Shown here: positions 16,174 through 26,084 of the stretch, one piece after another
Position numbering within the stretch: position 1 is the stretch's first letter
How the letters are laid out: the number at the start of each line of letters is the position of its first letter
Assembly (NCBI GenBank): GCA_027306505.1
Contig: DAHUZP010000081.1
Span: 60,968 to 124,967, forward strand
From: Thermoplasmata archaeon
Lineage (GTDB): Archaea; Thermoplasmatota; Thermoplasmata; Lutacidiplasmatales; UBA184
Direction of reading: 5' to 3'
Length of the DNA stretch: 64,000 bases
Notes under the pieces: generated by a model
What the model was told of the DNA's origin: nothing
Database searches by the model: none
The model's input: the letters and a program-made list of their open reading frames with translations, nothing else
Program-made: the position numbers and the translations under genes

Positions 16174-19100
16174 CTAGCCGCCTTCCCCGGCCCAGTTCAT
16201 GTTGCACGCCGAGCAGTAGCCGTGGTCCAGCGGTCCGCTGCAGATGAAGCAGCGACCGGAGCCGTGGGCCGGCTGGGGGGAGAGCGCCTCGGGCGCAGCG
16301 GCCGGTGGAGCTGGTGTTGGTGGGGGAAGTGGAGGAGCGGCGGCCGGGGGAAGTCTCTCATTCTGGGCCGGGGAGGGAGCGGGAGCGACAACGGGAGGGG
16401 GAGCGGACGGCGCCTGGGCGACCTCGGGGGCCCCAGCGCGGGGGACCTCGGTCACGACGGGCGCCGGCGGTACCACGTACCCATCGTCCGGGGGCGGCGG
16501 GTGCGCGAGGGAGGAGGTGGGGGGCAGCCGCGGCGTGCGGCTCTCCGCCTCCGGCCGGTCGAGGAGGCCAGGGGGGGACGAGGAGGAGGGCTCCCAGGAG
16601 ACCTGGCAGGTGGGACAGACCCGGCCGGGGGCGAGCGGGCCCCCGCACTGCGGGCAGTTGGTGAGCTCGGTCGCGGCAGGGGTGGAAGCGAGGGTCACCG
16701 GCCCGGACGGAGCGCTCATCCCGGGCGCCGTGGTGAGCCCCTCGGGCGTGGGCTCCCAGCGGACCTGGCAGACCGGGCACTCTCCCTCGGGGGAGAGCGG
16801 GCCGGAGCACTGCGGGCAGTGGGTCAGCTTCTCCACCGAGCTCGGCGGCGGTGCCGGCGCCGCCGCAACGGCCTCTGGCGCGGGCGCGCCGAACGGCGGT
16901 GGACGGCCATCGAGCTCCTCGGTGCTCGCGACGTAGTTGCAGTTGGGGCAGGGGAGCCCTGCGCCCAGAAGGACCGTCCCACAACGGGGGCAGCGGGCGG
17001 GGCCCACGGTCGCCGCCTCGATCTCCGCGACAGGCGCCAGGTCGGCGGAGGGCGCCTCGCGGGCCGGCGTCAGGGTCGGAGCGCTCTCGCCCACCCGGGA
17101 GCCGGAGGGCAGGGCCGAGGGCTCGGAGGGGAGCACGCCGCCCAGCTCGTCGGGTGACATGTCCGAGGACCCGATGGGCACCGCGGGAGCGACCATGTCA
17201 GGCAGGACCGTGGCGGCTGCCGCCGGGGCGACCACCATGGCCCCCACGGGAGCGCCGAAGGCCTCGAGCTCATCGCCGCTGCCTCTGGGCTTGCGGCGGC
17301 GCAAGACGGCCACCAGGACCACGATGCCCAGCACCAGGGCGGCCAGGACCGCGAAGATCCACCAGGGGATCCCCGCGATGGTCCCGGGCATGACCGAGCT
17401 CTTGGGGGCCCCGACGGTCCCGTTGTAGATCCCGAGGGCCGAGCCCTTGTACCCGTCCGTGACGGCGACGCTCGCCTCGAAGCCGCCCGGGGAGGTGTAC
17501 TTGTGCATGATCGTGTACGTCCCCGAGGTGGACTGGACGGTGACGTGGGTGCCGTCCCCGAAGTTCCAGACGAGGGTGTAGGGCTCGCCTCCGCCCGTGA
17601 TGGTGACCGTGAGGTTCACGTAGGCAGGCGCGGGCGCGTCGTACGGGTCGCCCGTGATCCCGACCGAGATCGCGGGGTAGACGGTCACGTTGAGGTAGCC
17701 GTTCGCCGAGGCCCCGACGAGCGTGTCCTGCATCGTCGCCTCGATCATGACGGTCTCCTGGACCGTCGTGTTGAACGTGTGGCCCTCGCGGGCGGAGCCG
17801 GAGAGGGGCGAGCTTCCCGCCCCGAAGGTCCAGAGCACCGAGGAGCCGAAGCTGCCGGTCCCTCCGGTCGCGGTCGCCCGGAAGATCCCGTAGACCCCGG
17901 AATCGTACGCCCCCTGGTCCGCGGTCACCTGGACCGTCATCCCCGGCTCCACCAGGACGGGCGTGGGGGCGGAGGTCGCGGAGGTCCCGGAGCTGTCCAC
18001 CACCGTCACCGTGACGTCGTAGGTCGCCGGCGCGGAGAAGGCGTGCAGCACCACCGTCGGGGTCGTGGTGACGGTGACCGGGCTCGAGCCGTCGCCGAAG
18101 TTGAACGTGAAGGAGGTGTAGCTCCCGGTCCCGCCGATTGCGGAGGCGGTGAAGGTCACGGCCTGGCCCGCATCCGCCTCGGAGGGGTTCGCGGTCACGG
18201 AGGGGTAGAGCCCGGAGGGCGCCGGGAGGACGTTCACGGTGGCCGAGCCCTGCCCGGTGTTCCCCGCGCTGTCGGTCACGGTGACCGTCGCCTGGTAAGC
18301 CCCCTGCGTGGTGTAGGTGTGGGCCGTGGAGGGACCGGTGGTCGTGGTCTTCGCCCCGTCACCGAAGGCCCACGCGTAGCTCGTGTACTGACCGGAGCCC
18401 CCGGAGGCCCCCGCACGGAAGGCGACCTGGAGGCCCGCGACGGGCGATGCCGGGGAGAACGTCATGGAGATCGCGAGGGTGCAGGAGCTGCCGCAGCCCC
18501 CCTGCGCGGGGTTCACCACTTCGTTGAACCCCTTGGTGGCGGAGTGGGCAGCGGCGTCCGTCACGGTGAACTTCACGGCGTAGGTGCCGGCGGTGGTGTA
18601 GTTGTGATGCGTCCAGGTCCCGGACCCCGCGGGGGTGCCGTCCCCGTAGTTCCAGAGGTAGGTGAACGGCCCGATGCCTCCCGTGATCGTCGCCGTCATG
18701 GAGACCATCGTGGTGGTGTTCGTGGGGTTCGGGGCCCCGAGCACGCTCACCACGCTGATCGGCGCGATGACCGTCACGTTCACGATCGCCGTCGCCGAGA
18801 GCCCCAGGCTGTCGTTCACCCAGACCCGCGCGGCGTAGGTGCCCGCCGCGCTGTAGGCGTGCATCGCTCCGTAGTTCGTCCCTAGCCCCTGGACCGGGGC
18901 GCTGCCGTCACCGGGGGCCCAGAAGACGACGTACTTGCCGGAGCCGCCGGCGATGGAGACGTTGAAGAAGACGCCCTGGCCCGCCTGAGGGTTCGCCGGC
19001 CCGGCGGTGGGGGTGAGGGTCATGGGGGAGTCGATCATGACGAGCGCGGTCGAACCCGCGGTCATCGACGCCCCGTCCGTCACGTTGAGGTAGACGGTGA

Positions 19101-21315
19101 CGTTGCCGGCCGTCGTGTAGGTCATGGTCGGGCTCGCCGTGGTGGACTTCTGGCCGAAACCGAGCCACCAGGAGTAGGCGAGGGTCGGCGTGCCTCCGGA
19201 GACCGAGGCGCTGAAACCCACCGCGTGTCCGGTGAGCGCGGGGTTGGGGGAGGCGGTGATGGCGCCCACGGTGAGGGGGGCGTTCACCAGGACCACCGCG
19301 TAGGCCCACCTCGAGGTGAAGCCGAGGGAGTCCGTGACGTCGGCCGCGACGCTGTAGGCCCCGGCGGCCGCGAAGGTGTGGGTGAAGGTCGAGGCCGTGG
19401 AGCCCGCCTGGGCCGCGCCGTTCACCTGCCAGGCGTACGCCGAGGCCCCGTAGGTGCCGGACCCGCCCGAGGCGGTCGCGGTGAAGGTGAGGCTCTGCGT
19501 CACATCGATCGTGGAGTTCGCGGGGGACAGGGCCGTCAGAAGGAGCGGGTTCACGGTGATGCTGCCCGCCGACACGGTGACCACCTCCCCGAAGCTGTCG
19601 GTGACCTGGACCGAGACGGTATAGGTGCCCGCGTTGGTGTAGTTGACGAGCGGGTTCTGGGTGGTCGTCGGGCACGACGGGCTGCAGGCCCCTCCGAAGT
19701 TCCAGCTGAACAGGTAGGGGGTGGCCCCTGCGACCGGCGCCGCGTTGAACTGGACGTTGTTCCAGAGGTCGACGGCGGTCGGAGTGGCGGAGGCCGTCGC
19801 CGAGAGCCCGGTGAAGTTGGTGTAGTAGACGTTGGCCGAGCTCGAGTTCTGGATGTAGACCAGGTCCACGCGGAACGGCGCGACGGCGGTCGTCACACCG
19901 ATGGTCGTCGCGGAGGAAGGGGAGCTCGCGGCGGTCTGGGCCGTGAGGTAGGTCCAGCCCGAGGTGGGATAGTTCGGGGACCAGGTGACCTCGACGGCCC
20001 CGCTCGCGTCGATCCAGGTCACAAAGGGCGCCCCGTTCGGCCCGGCCGCGATGGTGGCCTCCGAGGAGGCCGCAGGAGTGCTCTGGGGGGAGGTGGGAGA
20101 CGCGGTGGCGGTGGTCCAGTCGTTCGTGGTGGTGAAGACCTTCACGGCGTAGGTGGGCGAGGTGGCGGTGCCGATGTTGGCCTCCACCACGCTGAGCGCG
20201 CTGCTGGCGGCGGAGTAGGCGACCTCGCCATGGGTGATGGAGATGCCGATCGCCCCCGTCGCGCTGAACGCCCCCGTAGTGAGCGTCGTCTGGGTGTCCG
20301 CGGAGAACTCGCTGGTCGAGCCCAGCATGAACGCCTGCATGAGCGTGTTCGCGGTGTTGGTCCACGAAAGCAGCAGGCCACAGCCGCCCCCAGAGGCGGT
20401 TGAGCAGGCGAGGTCCACGCCGCCCCCGACGTACTGGCTACCTGAGAACGGGTCGGTCCCGTAGGAGGTGGAGTAGGCTCCCGCACCCGTGTAAACGTCC
20501 ACGGCCCAATCGGAGACGGTGCCGGCGTAGGTTCCCGTGCAGGTGAAGGCGCCCGAGTCGCATCCCCAGAAGCCGACGAGGATGTCACCCTGGGCATCGA
20601 AGGCCACGGTGGGATCGAGGACGTTGTCCCAGGCGCCCCCGATGTAGCCCGAGGCGCTGGAGGAGGTTCCCGTCGGTGAAGCAGGCCAGGAGCTCCCCGC
20701 GTTGGTCGAGAGCAGCAGGGCGTAGCCGCCATACCCGTCGTATCCGATGGCGGTCTGGTAGACGATCGCGATGCTCGAGCCGGAGATGGCCATCCGGGGC
20801 TGGATGTGGGGCGTCGTGGCGGACGGGCTCGGATCGACCGCAACGGGGGTGGTGAAGGTGATCCCGTCGAGACTGGAGGAGAAGTAGATCCTCCACACGC
20901 CGCTCACCTCTGCGGACCAGGTCGTGTAGACCGCACCGGAGGAGGTGGAGATGGTGCTCGGGTTGTTGCTGGCCGCGACGTCGGGCCCGCCGTTCCAATC
21001 CGTGCTGGTGGTGGTCGAGAGCAGGCGCGCCCCTGAGAATCCCGCGGACGGCACGGTGGGGCTGGACCTCTGCGTCGACCATTGGAGGGCCGCGCTCGGA
21101 ATATGCGCGAGCCCGCCTCTGGGCGAAGCGGGAGTGAGGAGGTTGGTGGCGGAGAGGGATGGCCCGCGGGCGAAGGCCGGGGCGCTGGTGTGCGCCGCGG
21201 ATCCGGTGAAGGATACGAATGTGAGCACCCCCCCGGTCACGAGCAAGACCAAGACGCCCACGAGGGCCACGACCAAGCCCCCGGATGGGCGGCGGCCAGA
21301 GGCATGATACAGCAT
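16174..21315 (-). CDS. Giant surface protein: propeller-like domain, PKD array, membrane helix, four cytosolic zinc ribbons
   Basis: 1713 residues from the ATG at 21315. An N-terminal signal/anchor helix (about residues 10-35) is followed by a BNR/sialidase-like propeller region (about 80-450). At least eight PKD-type beta-sandwich repeats follow (about 490-1310; motifs such as WNFGDG, YTTAGTYTV). A membrane helix lies at about 1320-1345 (around 17290-17360), then a cytosolic Pro/Ala-rich tail with four zinc ribbons. These are at about 16936-17000, 16745-16825, 16600-16668 and 16196-16262, each CPxC...CPxC-like. Propeller and PKD parts should face outside and the ribbons inside. This suggests adhesion or sensing coupled to cytosolic binding partners, but no function is established. 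Confidence 0.8.
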   Translation of the reverse strand: MLYHASGRRPSGGLVVALVGVLVLLVTGGVLTFVSFTGSAAHTSAPAFARGPSLSATNLLTPASPRGGLAHIPSAALQWSTQRSSPTVPSAGFSGARLLSTTTSTDWNGGPDVAASNNPSTISTSSGAVYTTWSAEVSGVWRIYFSSSLDGITFTTPVAVDPSPSATTPHIQPRMAISGSSIAIVYQTAIGYDGYGGYALLLSTNAGSSWPASPTGTSSSASGYIGGAWDNVLDPTVAFDAQGDILVGFWGCDSGAFTCTGTYAGTVSDWAVDVYTGAGAYSTSYGTDPFSGSQYVGGGVDLACSTASGGGCGLLLSWTNTANTLMQAFMLGSTSEFSADTQTTLTTGAFSATGAIGISITHGEVAYSAASSALSVVEANIGTATSPTYAVKVFTTTNDWTTATASPTSPQSTPAASSEATIAAGPNGAPFVTWIDASGAVEVTWSPNYPTSGWTYLTAQTAASSPSSATTIGVTTAVAPFRVDLVYIQNSSSANVYYTNFTGLSATASATPTAVDLWNNVQFNAAPVAGATPYLFSWNFGGACSPSCPTTTQNPLVNYTNAGTYTVSVQVTDSFGEVVTVSAGSITVNPLLLTALSPANSTIDVTQSLTFTATASGGSGTYGASAYAWQVNGAAQAGSTASTFTHTFAAAGAYSVAADVTDSLGFTSRWAYAVVLVNAPLTVGAITASPNPALTGHAVGFSASVSGGTPTLAYSWWLGFGQKSTTASPTMTYTTAGNVTVYLNVTDGASMTAGSTALVMIDSPMTLTPTAGPANPQAGQGVFFNVSIAGGSGKYVVFWAPGDGSAPVQGLGTNYGAMHAYSAAGTYAARVWVNDSLGLSATAIVNVTVIAPISVVSVLGAPNPTNTTTMVSMTATITGGIGPFTYLWNYGDGTPAGSGTWTHHNYTTAGTYAVKFTVTDAAAHSATKGFNEVVNPAQGGCGSSCTLAISMTFSPASPVAGLQVAFRAGASGGSGQYTSYAWAFGDGAKTTTTGPSTAHTYTTQGAYQATVTVTDSAGNTGQGSATVNVLPAPSGLYPSVTANPSEADAGQAVTFTASAIGGTGSYTSFTFNFGDGSSPVTVTTTPTVVLHAFSAPATYDVTVTVVDSSGTSATSAPTPVLVEPGMTVQVTADQGAYDSGVYGIFRATATGGTGSFGSSVLWTFGAGSSPLSGSAREGHTFNTTVQETVMIEATMQDTLVGASANGYLNVTVYPAISVGITGDPYDAPAPAYVNLTVTITGGGEPYTLVWNFGDGTHVTVQSTSGTYTIMHKYTSPGGFEASVAVTDGYKGSALGIYNGTVGAPKSSVMPGTIAGIPWWIFAVLAALVLGIVVLVAVLRRRKPRGSGDELEAFGAPVGAMVVAPAAAATVLPDMVAPAVPIGSSDMSPDELGGVLPSEPSALPSGSRVGESAPTLTPAREAPSADLAPVAEIEAATVGPARCPRCGTVLLGAGLPCPNCNYVASTEELDGRPPPFGAPAPEAVAAAPAPPPSSVEKLTHCPQCSGPLSPEGECPVCQVRWEPTPEGLTTAPGMSAPSGPVTLASTPAATELTNCPQCGGPLAPGRVCPTCQVSWEPSSSSPPGLLDRPEAESRTPRLPPTSSLAHPPPPDDGYVVPPAPVVTEVPRAGAPEVAQAPSAPPPVVAPAPSPAQNERLPPAAAPPLPPPTPAPPAAAPEALSPQPAHGSGRCFICSGPLDHGYCSACNMNWAGEGG

Positions 21316-21345
21316 AGGCTGTGTGGCCGTCGCAAGCTTGGCGGA

Positions 21346-21355
21346 GTATAAGTAC
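21346..21355 (-). promoter_or_regulatory. TATA box of the giant PKD/zinc-ribbon protein
   Basis: ACTTATACTC on the minus strand lies about 35 bases before the ATG at 21315. It favours that start over the ATG at 21357, which it would not include. Confidence 0.55.
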
Positions 21356-21434
21356 ATACTCCCAACCGGACGAGGCAAGGGCACGATTTCTCCTCGAGAA
21401 ACCCGGGACCCACGGCCCTCCCGCGGACGCGGAG

Positions 21435-21442
21435 CTTATACC
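21435..21442 (+). promoter_or_regulatory. TATA box of the sucCD operon
   Basis: CTTATACC is centred about 35 bases before the ATG at 21474, leaving a leader of roughly ten bases. Confidence 0.55.
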
Positions 21443-21473
21443 CCTCTCCGAACTCGCCGCTCGCGGTGCAACC

Positions 21474-22651
21474 ATGGTTCTGCTACGTGAGTACCGCGGC
21501 AAGGAGATCCTGCGGAAGTTCGGCGTGCCCGTACCCCCCGGAAAGGTGGTCCGGGACGCGAAGGAGGCCGAGGCCGTCCTTCGGTCCGGGGAGATCCCCG
21601 TGCCCTGCGTCGTCAAGGCCCAGGTGCTCGCCGGAGGGCGCGGCAAGGCGGGGTTCGTCAAGCTCACGAACACCGTGGAGGAGGCCGTCGCCGCCGTGCA
21701 CGGCATGGTCGGGAAGGAGTTCAAGGGCGAGAAGGTCCGCGAGGTCCTCTTGACCACCAAGGCCGACATCGGCCGGGAGCTCTACCTCTCCATCACGCTG
21801 GACCGCTCCTCCCGCAAGCCCCTCCTGATGGCCTCCCCCGAGGGCGGCGTCGAGATCGAGTCGCTACCGGCGGAGAAGCTCCTACGGCTCCCCCTCCATC
21901 CCCTGACCGGCCTCGTCTCCTACGAGAAGCGGGCCGTCACGAGGGCCTTCGCCCTCCCCCCGGCGGCCGCGAAGGACCTCGACCGCATCCTGGACTCGCT
22001 CTGGGCGATCTTCGAGAAGGAGGACGCGGAGCTCGTGGAGATCAACCCGCTCGCCCTGGTCGGCGACCGCCTCCTCGCCCTTGACGCGAAGGTCATCCTG
22101 GAGGACGACGCCATGTTCCGGCACGCGGACTTCCAGAAGGAGCACGGGGAGCTCTCCCCGCTCGAGCAGAAGGCCCACGACAAGGGCATCGCCTTCGTGG
22201 AGATCGGCGGGGACATCGGGGTGCTCGCGAACGGAGCGGGCCTCACCATGGCGACGCTGGACGTGCTCTACCAGGAGGGCGGACGGCCCGGGATCTTTCT
22301 GGACCTGGGCGGGACGGACGACCCCAAGAAGGTGGTCGAGGCCTTCCTCATGATGACGGAAGCGAACCCCAAGGTCGTGTTCATCAACATCTTCGGCGGC
22401 GTCACGCGCTGCGACACCGTCGCGAGCGGGCTCGTCGAAGCGCTCAAGCAGGCGAAGCCCGGCTTCCCCCTGGTCGCCCGCATCCGTGGCAACAACGAGA
22501 AGGAAGGCATCCAGATCCTCCGCGCGGCGGGGATCGGCTCCTACTCCGACCTTGCCGAAGCGGCCCGCCATGTGGTCGCCTTGGAGCAGGGCAGGGCCTC
22601 CAAGGGAGGCGCCGCCTCGCCGCCCGCCCCGGCCATCGCAGGAGGTGCGTC

Positions 22652-22655
<4 letters not shown>
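21474..22655 (+). CDS. sucC: Succinate-CoA ligase (ADP-forming), beta subunit
   Basis: A 393-residue ATP-grasp protein of normal length starting MVLLREYRGKEILRKFGVPVP. It forms succinyl-CoA, or succinate plus ATP, with SucD in the citric acid cycle. Clear motifs are VVKAQVLAGGRGKAG (nucleotide binding), LVEINPLAL, and NIFGGVTRCDTVASG for the CoA-ligase domain. The C-terminal tail is Ala/Pro-rich. The stop overlaps the sucD ATG as ATGA. The start is supported by the TATA box and by alignment with the family N-terminus. Confidence 0.94.
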
Positions 22656-23532
<877 letters not shown>

Positions 23533-23536
<4 letters not shown>

Positions 23537-23772
23537 GCCCCAGCTCAGATGCTCCGCCGCGAAAGAGCCCGCGCGCCGCCGAGGTGGCCGACAAGTGCGG
23601 GGTCCCGGAGTGCACCGAGGACGCGGTCCGCTCCCTCGCCCTCGGGGAGGCGAGGAAGGCCTTCTCCTCCCTGCCGGACGGGGAGCGCCGGGTCCACCTG
23701 TGCCGGGAGCACTACCGCACCTGGAAGAAGTCCACCAAGAAGGACCGCGAGCTCCAGCGCCTGGGTTGGTAG
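23533..23772 (+). CDS. Small basic Cys/His protein in the sucCD operon
   Basis: A 79-residue protein starting on the sucD stop (ATGA overlap), so it is translated with the ligase. It has CGVPEC, then VHLCREHY: a C-x4-C...C-x2-H arrangement likely to bind one zinc. The C-terminus is basic (TWKKSTKKDRELQRLGW). The same zinc motif is found in the tail of the HAD phosphatase at 11596-12684. No family name is known to me. Nucleic-acid or protein binding is possible, but a metabolic role is not indicated. Confidence 0.75.
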
Positions 23773-23781
23773 GGCCCCGCG

Positions 23782-23799
23782 CCCCGAAGCTCCTCGGGG
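23782..23799. terminator. Hairpin between convergent genes
   Basis: CCCCGA and TCGGGG pair around AGCTCC exactly in the gap between the stop codons of two convergent genes. No T-run follows, so a terminator role is only possible. Confidence 0.25.
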
Positions 23800-24531
23800 T
23801 CAGCGAGAAGAGGTCCCGGCCCGGAAGGGGCGCAGGTCCCGCGCGCCGTAGCGGATGAGCAGCCGGGCCACCTCCTCGTGGCCGGAGCGCCGGGCGACGT
23901 CGACCGGGGTCTGCCCCGTCTCGTTGGGGGCCCCGACCTCGGCCCCCCCGTCCAGGAGCGCGACCACCATCTCGACCGCCCCGAGGTCGGCCGCGAGGTG
24001 AAGGGGGGTCGCCCCTCCCTGGCAGAGGTGCGAGCGCACGTCCGCCCCCCGCTCCATCAGGAGACGGACCGAGGAGACGTGCCCGCCGGCGACCGCCACG
24101 TGGACCGGCTGGTTCGCGAGGGCGTTGTGGGCGATCGCCGAGGGGTCCGCCCCTCGGTCCAGGAGCAGCACCGCGATCTGGGGATGCCCGAAGAAGGAGG
24201 CGAGATGGAGCGGCGTCCAGCCGTCGGGAGAGTAGCGGTCCCGGTCCTGGGGGTCCTTCCCGAGGAGCCTCTCCACGTGGTCCCGGTCGCCGATGGCGCT
24301 CGCCTCGTGGATCTCCTCGGGAGCCCCTCGCCGGATGAGGTCCCAGGCGAGCGAGACCTGTCCGGTGTAGACCGCGACCAGAGGAAGGCTCCGCCCCACC
24401 GGGTCGCGGGCCCGGAGCAGCTCTGGCTCCTTGGCCAGCATCTCCTCGAGGGCCGCGGGATCGCCTTCCTGCAGCACGCGGAAGGCCTCCCGAGCTGACG
24501 AAGAGGTAACCGGCGTCAAAAGAGCCTCCAC
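23800..24531 (-). CDS. Ankyrin-repeat protein
   Basis: A 243-residue soluble protein. After an N-terminal helical region it carries about five ankyrin repeats with the consensus DGWTPLHLASFFGH, GGATPLHLAADLGA and TGQTPVDVARRSGH (about residues 70-235). Ankyrin arrays bind other proteins; the partner is unknown. It lies 48 bases downstream of the L41e-like gene on the same strand and may share its transcript. No signal peptide is seen. Confidence 0.85.
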   Translation of the reverse strand: MEALLTPVTSSSAREAFRVLQEGDPAALEEMLAKEPELLRARDPVGRSLPLVAVYTGQVSLAWDLIRRGAPEEIHEASAIGDRDHVERLLGKDPQDRDRYSPDGWTPLHLASFFGHPQIAVLLLDRGADPSAIAHNALANQPVHVAVAGGHVSSVRLLMERGADVRSHLCQGGATPLHLAADLGAVEMVVALLDGGAEVGAPNETGQTPVDVARRSGHEEVARLLIRYGARDLRPFRAGTSSR

Positions 24532-24579
24532 TCCCCGAGGATGCGCATGGGTTCCGGTCCTTCGGACCTGGGCCGCGGT

Positions 24580-24687
24580 CTACTGGCCGCGCATCCGGTG
24601 CTCACGCATGCGCCTGCGCATGCGCTTCTTGCGCCACTTCCAGCGCATGTGGCCGCGCTTCTTCCATACGCGTGAGCTTCGTTTCAT
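24580..24687 (-). CDS. rpl41e: Ribosomal protein L41e-like peptide
   Basis: A 35-residue, extremely basic peptide read by hand. Its second half, MRWKWRKKRMRRRM, strongly resembles the short W-K-KKRMRR helix of L41e, which bridges the ribosomal subunits and is about 25 residues in most species. Here an extra 13 residues (MKRSSRVWKKRGH) precede it; initiation at the inner ATG (24648) would give a 22-residue form. A TATA box lies upstream. The near-total Arg/Lys/Met/Trp composition and single-helix length make chance unlikely, but I cannot run a search. Confidence 0.65.
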   Translation of the reverse strand: MKRSSRVWKKRGHMRWKWRKKRMRRRMREHRMRGQ

Positions 24688-24728
24688 CCTGGAGTTCCCT
24701 CGAGGGTGCCGCGCCCTATCGAGAGGGT

Positions 24729-24736
24729 GTTATAAG
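24729..24736 (-). promoter_or_regulatory. TATA box of the L41e-like gene
   Basis: CTTATAAC on the minus strand is about 45 bases before the ATG at 24687. Confidence 0.5.
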
Positions 24737-24862
24737 GGTCGCGGGGGCGTCGGAGCGGTCGGCCGCGGGGGGGTCCCCCCTTCCCGGCGGTGCTGAGCGG
24801 GCCATCCATGGGGCTCCTTTGAGGTGAAAGGTGCCCCAAGGACCGAGGAGGAGCGCGCTCGC

Positions 24863-25921
24863 TCACCATCGTAGGATGGCGGCGAGGCCGCCGTAGCCCT
24901 TGAGGAGGGCCTTGCCCTCGTCGGTGCTGGTCGAGATGAGGAGGACCTTCGAGCCGTTCCCCTCGGCGAGAGCGAAGAGGTCGAGCGCGTCGTCGCGTTC
25001 GTCCGAGATGAGCAGGAGGTCCACCCGGCCCGTGGTGAGCGCGGTCTTCACCTGCGACTCCCCGTAGGTGGCCCGGGACCCGGTCCTCACCTCCGTCAAG
25101 AAACGCGTCATGGCGGACTTCTCCTTCGCCATGGTCATGGTCTGGCGCGTCTGGGCGGCGGCAAGCGCGAGCTCCTTCAAGCCCTGCTCGTTCGTGTAGC
25201 CGGTCGAGAAGAGCGGCTCCACCACCTTCTGACGGACCCGGTAGTCGAGGTCGCCCCGGTCGAGGAAGTCCTCCTTGGTGGCCCCGGGGCCCCCCACGAA
25301 GATCCCCAGGAGGTGGTCCACCTCGGGCATGAAGATGCGGTTCGCCTTCTCCCCGACGCGGCGCAGCCAACCCAGGGTCTCGCCCTCCATGATGCGCTGG
25401 AAGCGTTGGGCGCTCTGGCCGCCCATGTGGTGCTTGCCCATGAGGTTCGACTCGAAGCTGTCGACCTCCTGGATGCGCGTGCCGTTGAGCCAACCCAGGC
25501 AGGCCTCGCTCCGGTCCATGACGATGAGCCCGTAGCGGTCGGGCTCCCGCGCCATGTCCTCGAGCGGCTCCAGGACGAAGCCCGAGCCGCATCGGTAGAG
25601 GTAGGTCGAGACCGGGTCCGGCGGCTCGAAGAGGATCTCCTCGTCGCCTCCTACGAAGCAGGCGAGGCCCCGGGGCGGGGTCTCCTTGAACTCGTGCAGG
25701 CGCGAGACCAGGCGGCCGAGCGCGGTGGTGATCGCGACGCGCGTCTGGCGGCTCTTGACGTTCTCCGCCTGCACGGCCTCCGAAGCGATGCGGCCCGCCG
25801 CATCCTCGATCCGGCGGCCCGGAGGGATGTAGAGGGTGACCATCTCGTTCGGTCGGCCCTTGATTTCGTGAAGGTGCTTCAGCGCCCTCCGCAGGCGCAG
25901 ACGCTCGGCCTCGGGGGTCGT
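24863..25921 (-). CDS. prf1: Peptide chain release factor aRF1 with non-canonical start
   Basis: aRF1 reads all three stop codons and triggers peptide release. The motifs are NVKS (the NIKS equivalent), YRCGSGF (YxCxxxF), and HHMGGQSAQRF with the catalytic GGQ. Family-like N-terminal sequence (EAERLRLRRALKHLHEIKGR) runs on before the first ATG at 25843, so translation must begin earlier. Between that ATG and the in-frame TGA at 25937-25939 there is no ATG, GTG or TTG. I place the start at ACG 25921, which follows AGGG by five bases; this gives 352 residues. The alternative is the ATG at 25954 with readthrough of the TGA. The Cys-rich minidomain of many archaeal aRF1 C-terminal domains appears to be missing. 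Family call firm, start uncertain. Confidence 0.9.
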   Translation of the reverse strand, partial: TTPEAERLRLRRALKHLHEIKGRPNEMVTLYIPPGRRIEDAAGRIASEAVQAENVKSRQTRVAITTALGRLVSRLHEFKETPPRGLACFVGGDEEILFEPPDPVSTYLYRCGSGFVLEPLEDMAREPDRYGLIVMDRSEACLGWLNGTRIQEVDSFESNLMGKHHMGGQSAQRFQRIMEGETLGWLRRVGEKANRIFMPEVDHLLGIFVGGPGATKEDFLDRGDLDYRVRQKVVEPLFSTGYTNEQGLKELALAAAQTRQTMTMAKEKSAMTRFLTEVRTGSRATYGESQVKTALTTGRVDLLLISDERDDALDLFALAEGNGSKVLLISTSTDEGKALLKGYGGLAAILRW

Positions 25922-25936
25922 CCCGGCCCTGTCGAG

Positions 25937-25954
25937 TCAGGCGTCAGGTGACAT
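25937..25954 (-). other. ATG plus five codons and an in-frame UGA directly upstream of aRF1
   Basis: ATG-TCA-CCT-GAC-GCC-TGA is in the same frame as aRF1, and the next base is C (UGAC). Fifteen bases separate this UGA from the candidate ACG start. The ATG sits 25 bases from a promoter-like box, so it would be the first codon of a leaderless mRNA. It could be a regulatory readthrough site, a leader peptide, or the result of one wrong base. Confidence 0.5.
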
Positions 25955-25975
25955 GGGTCTTCCCATAGGAGGGGG

Positions 25976-25983
25976 CTACTTAG
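25976..25983 (-). promoter_or_regulatory. Probable promoter box of aRF1
   Basis: CTAAGTAG on the minus strand is an AT-richer word in GC-rich DNA, centred about 25 bases before the ATG at 25954. It is weaker than the TATA boxes elsewhere in the window. Confidence 0.4.
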
Positions 25984-26084
25984 AGGCTGAGGGGCTCCTC
26001 GCTCGACCCTGGGCTGATGCCCGAGCCCCCCCCCACCATCTCTCCGCCAGCGATCTCGGGGTGCATCGCATCGCCACCACATCA

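Noticed and set aside
25937..25939. Genome-wide reassignment of UGA as a sense codon
   Set aside because: Many clear genes here end in TGA at functional ATGA/GTGA overlaps (aglB, sucC, sucD), so UGA is a normal stop.
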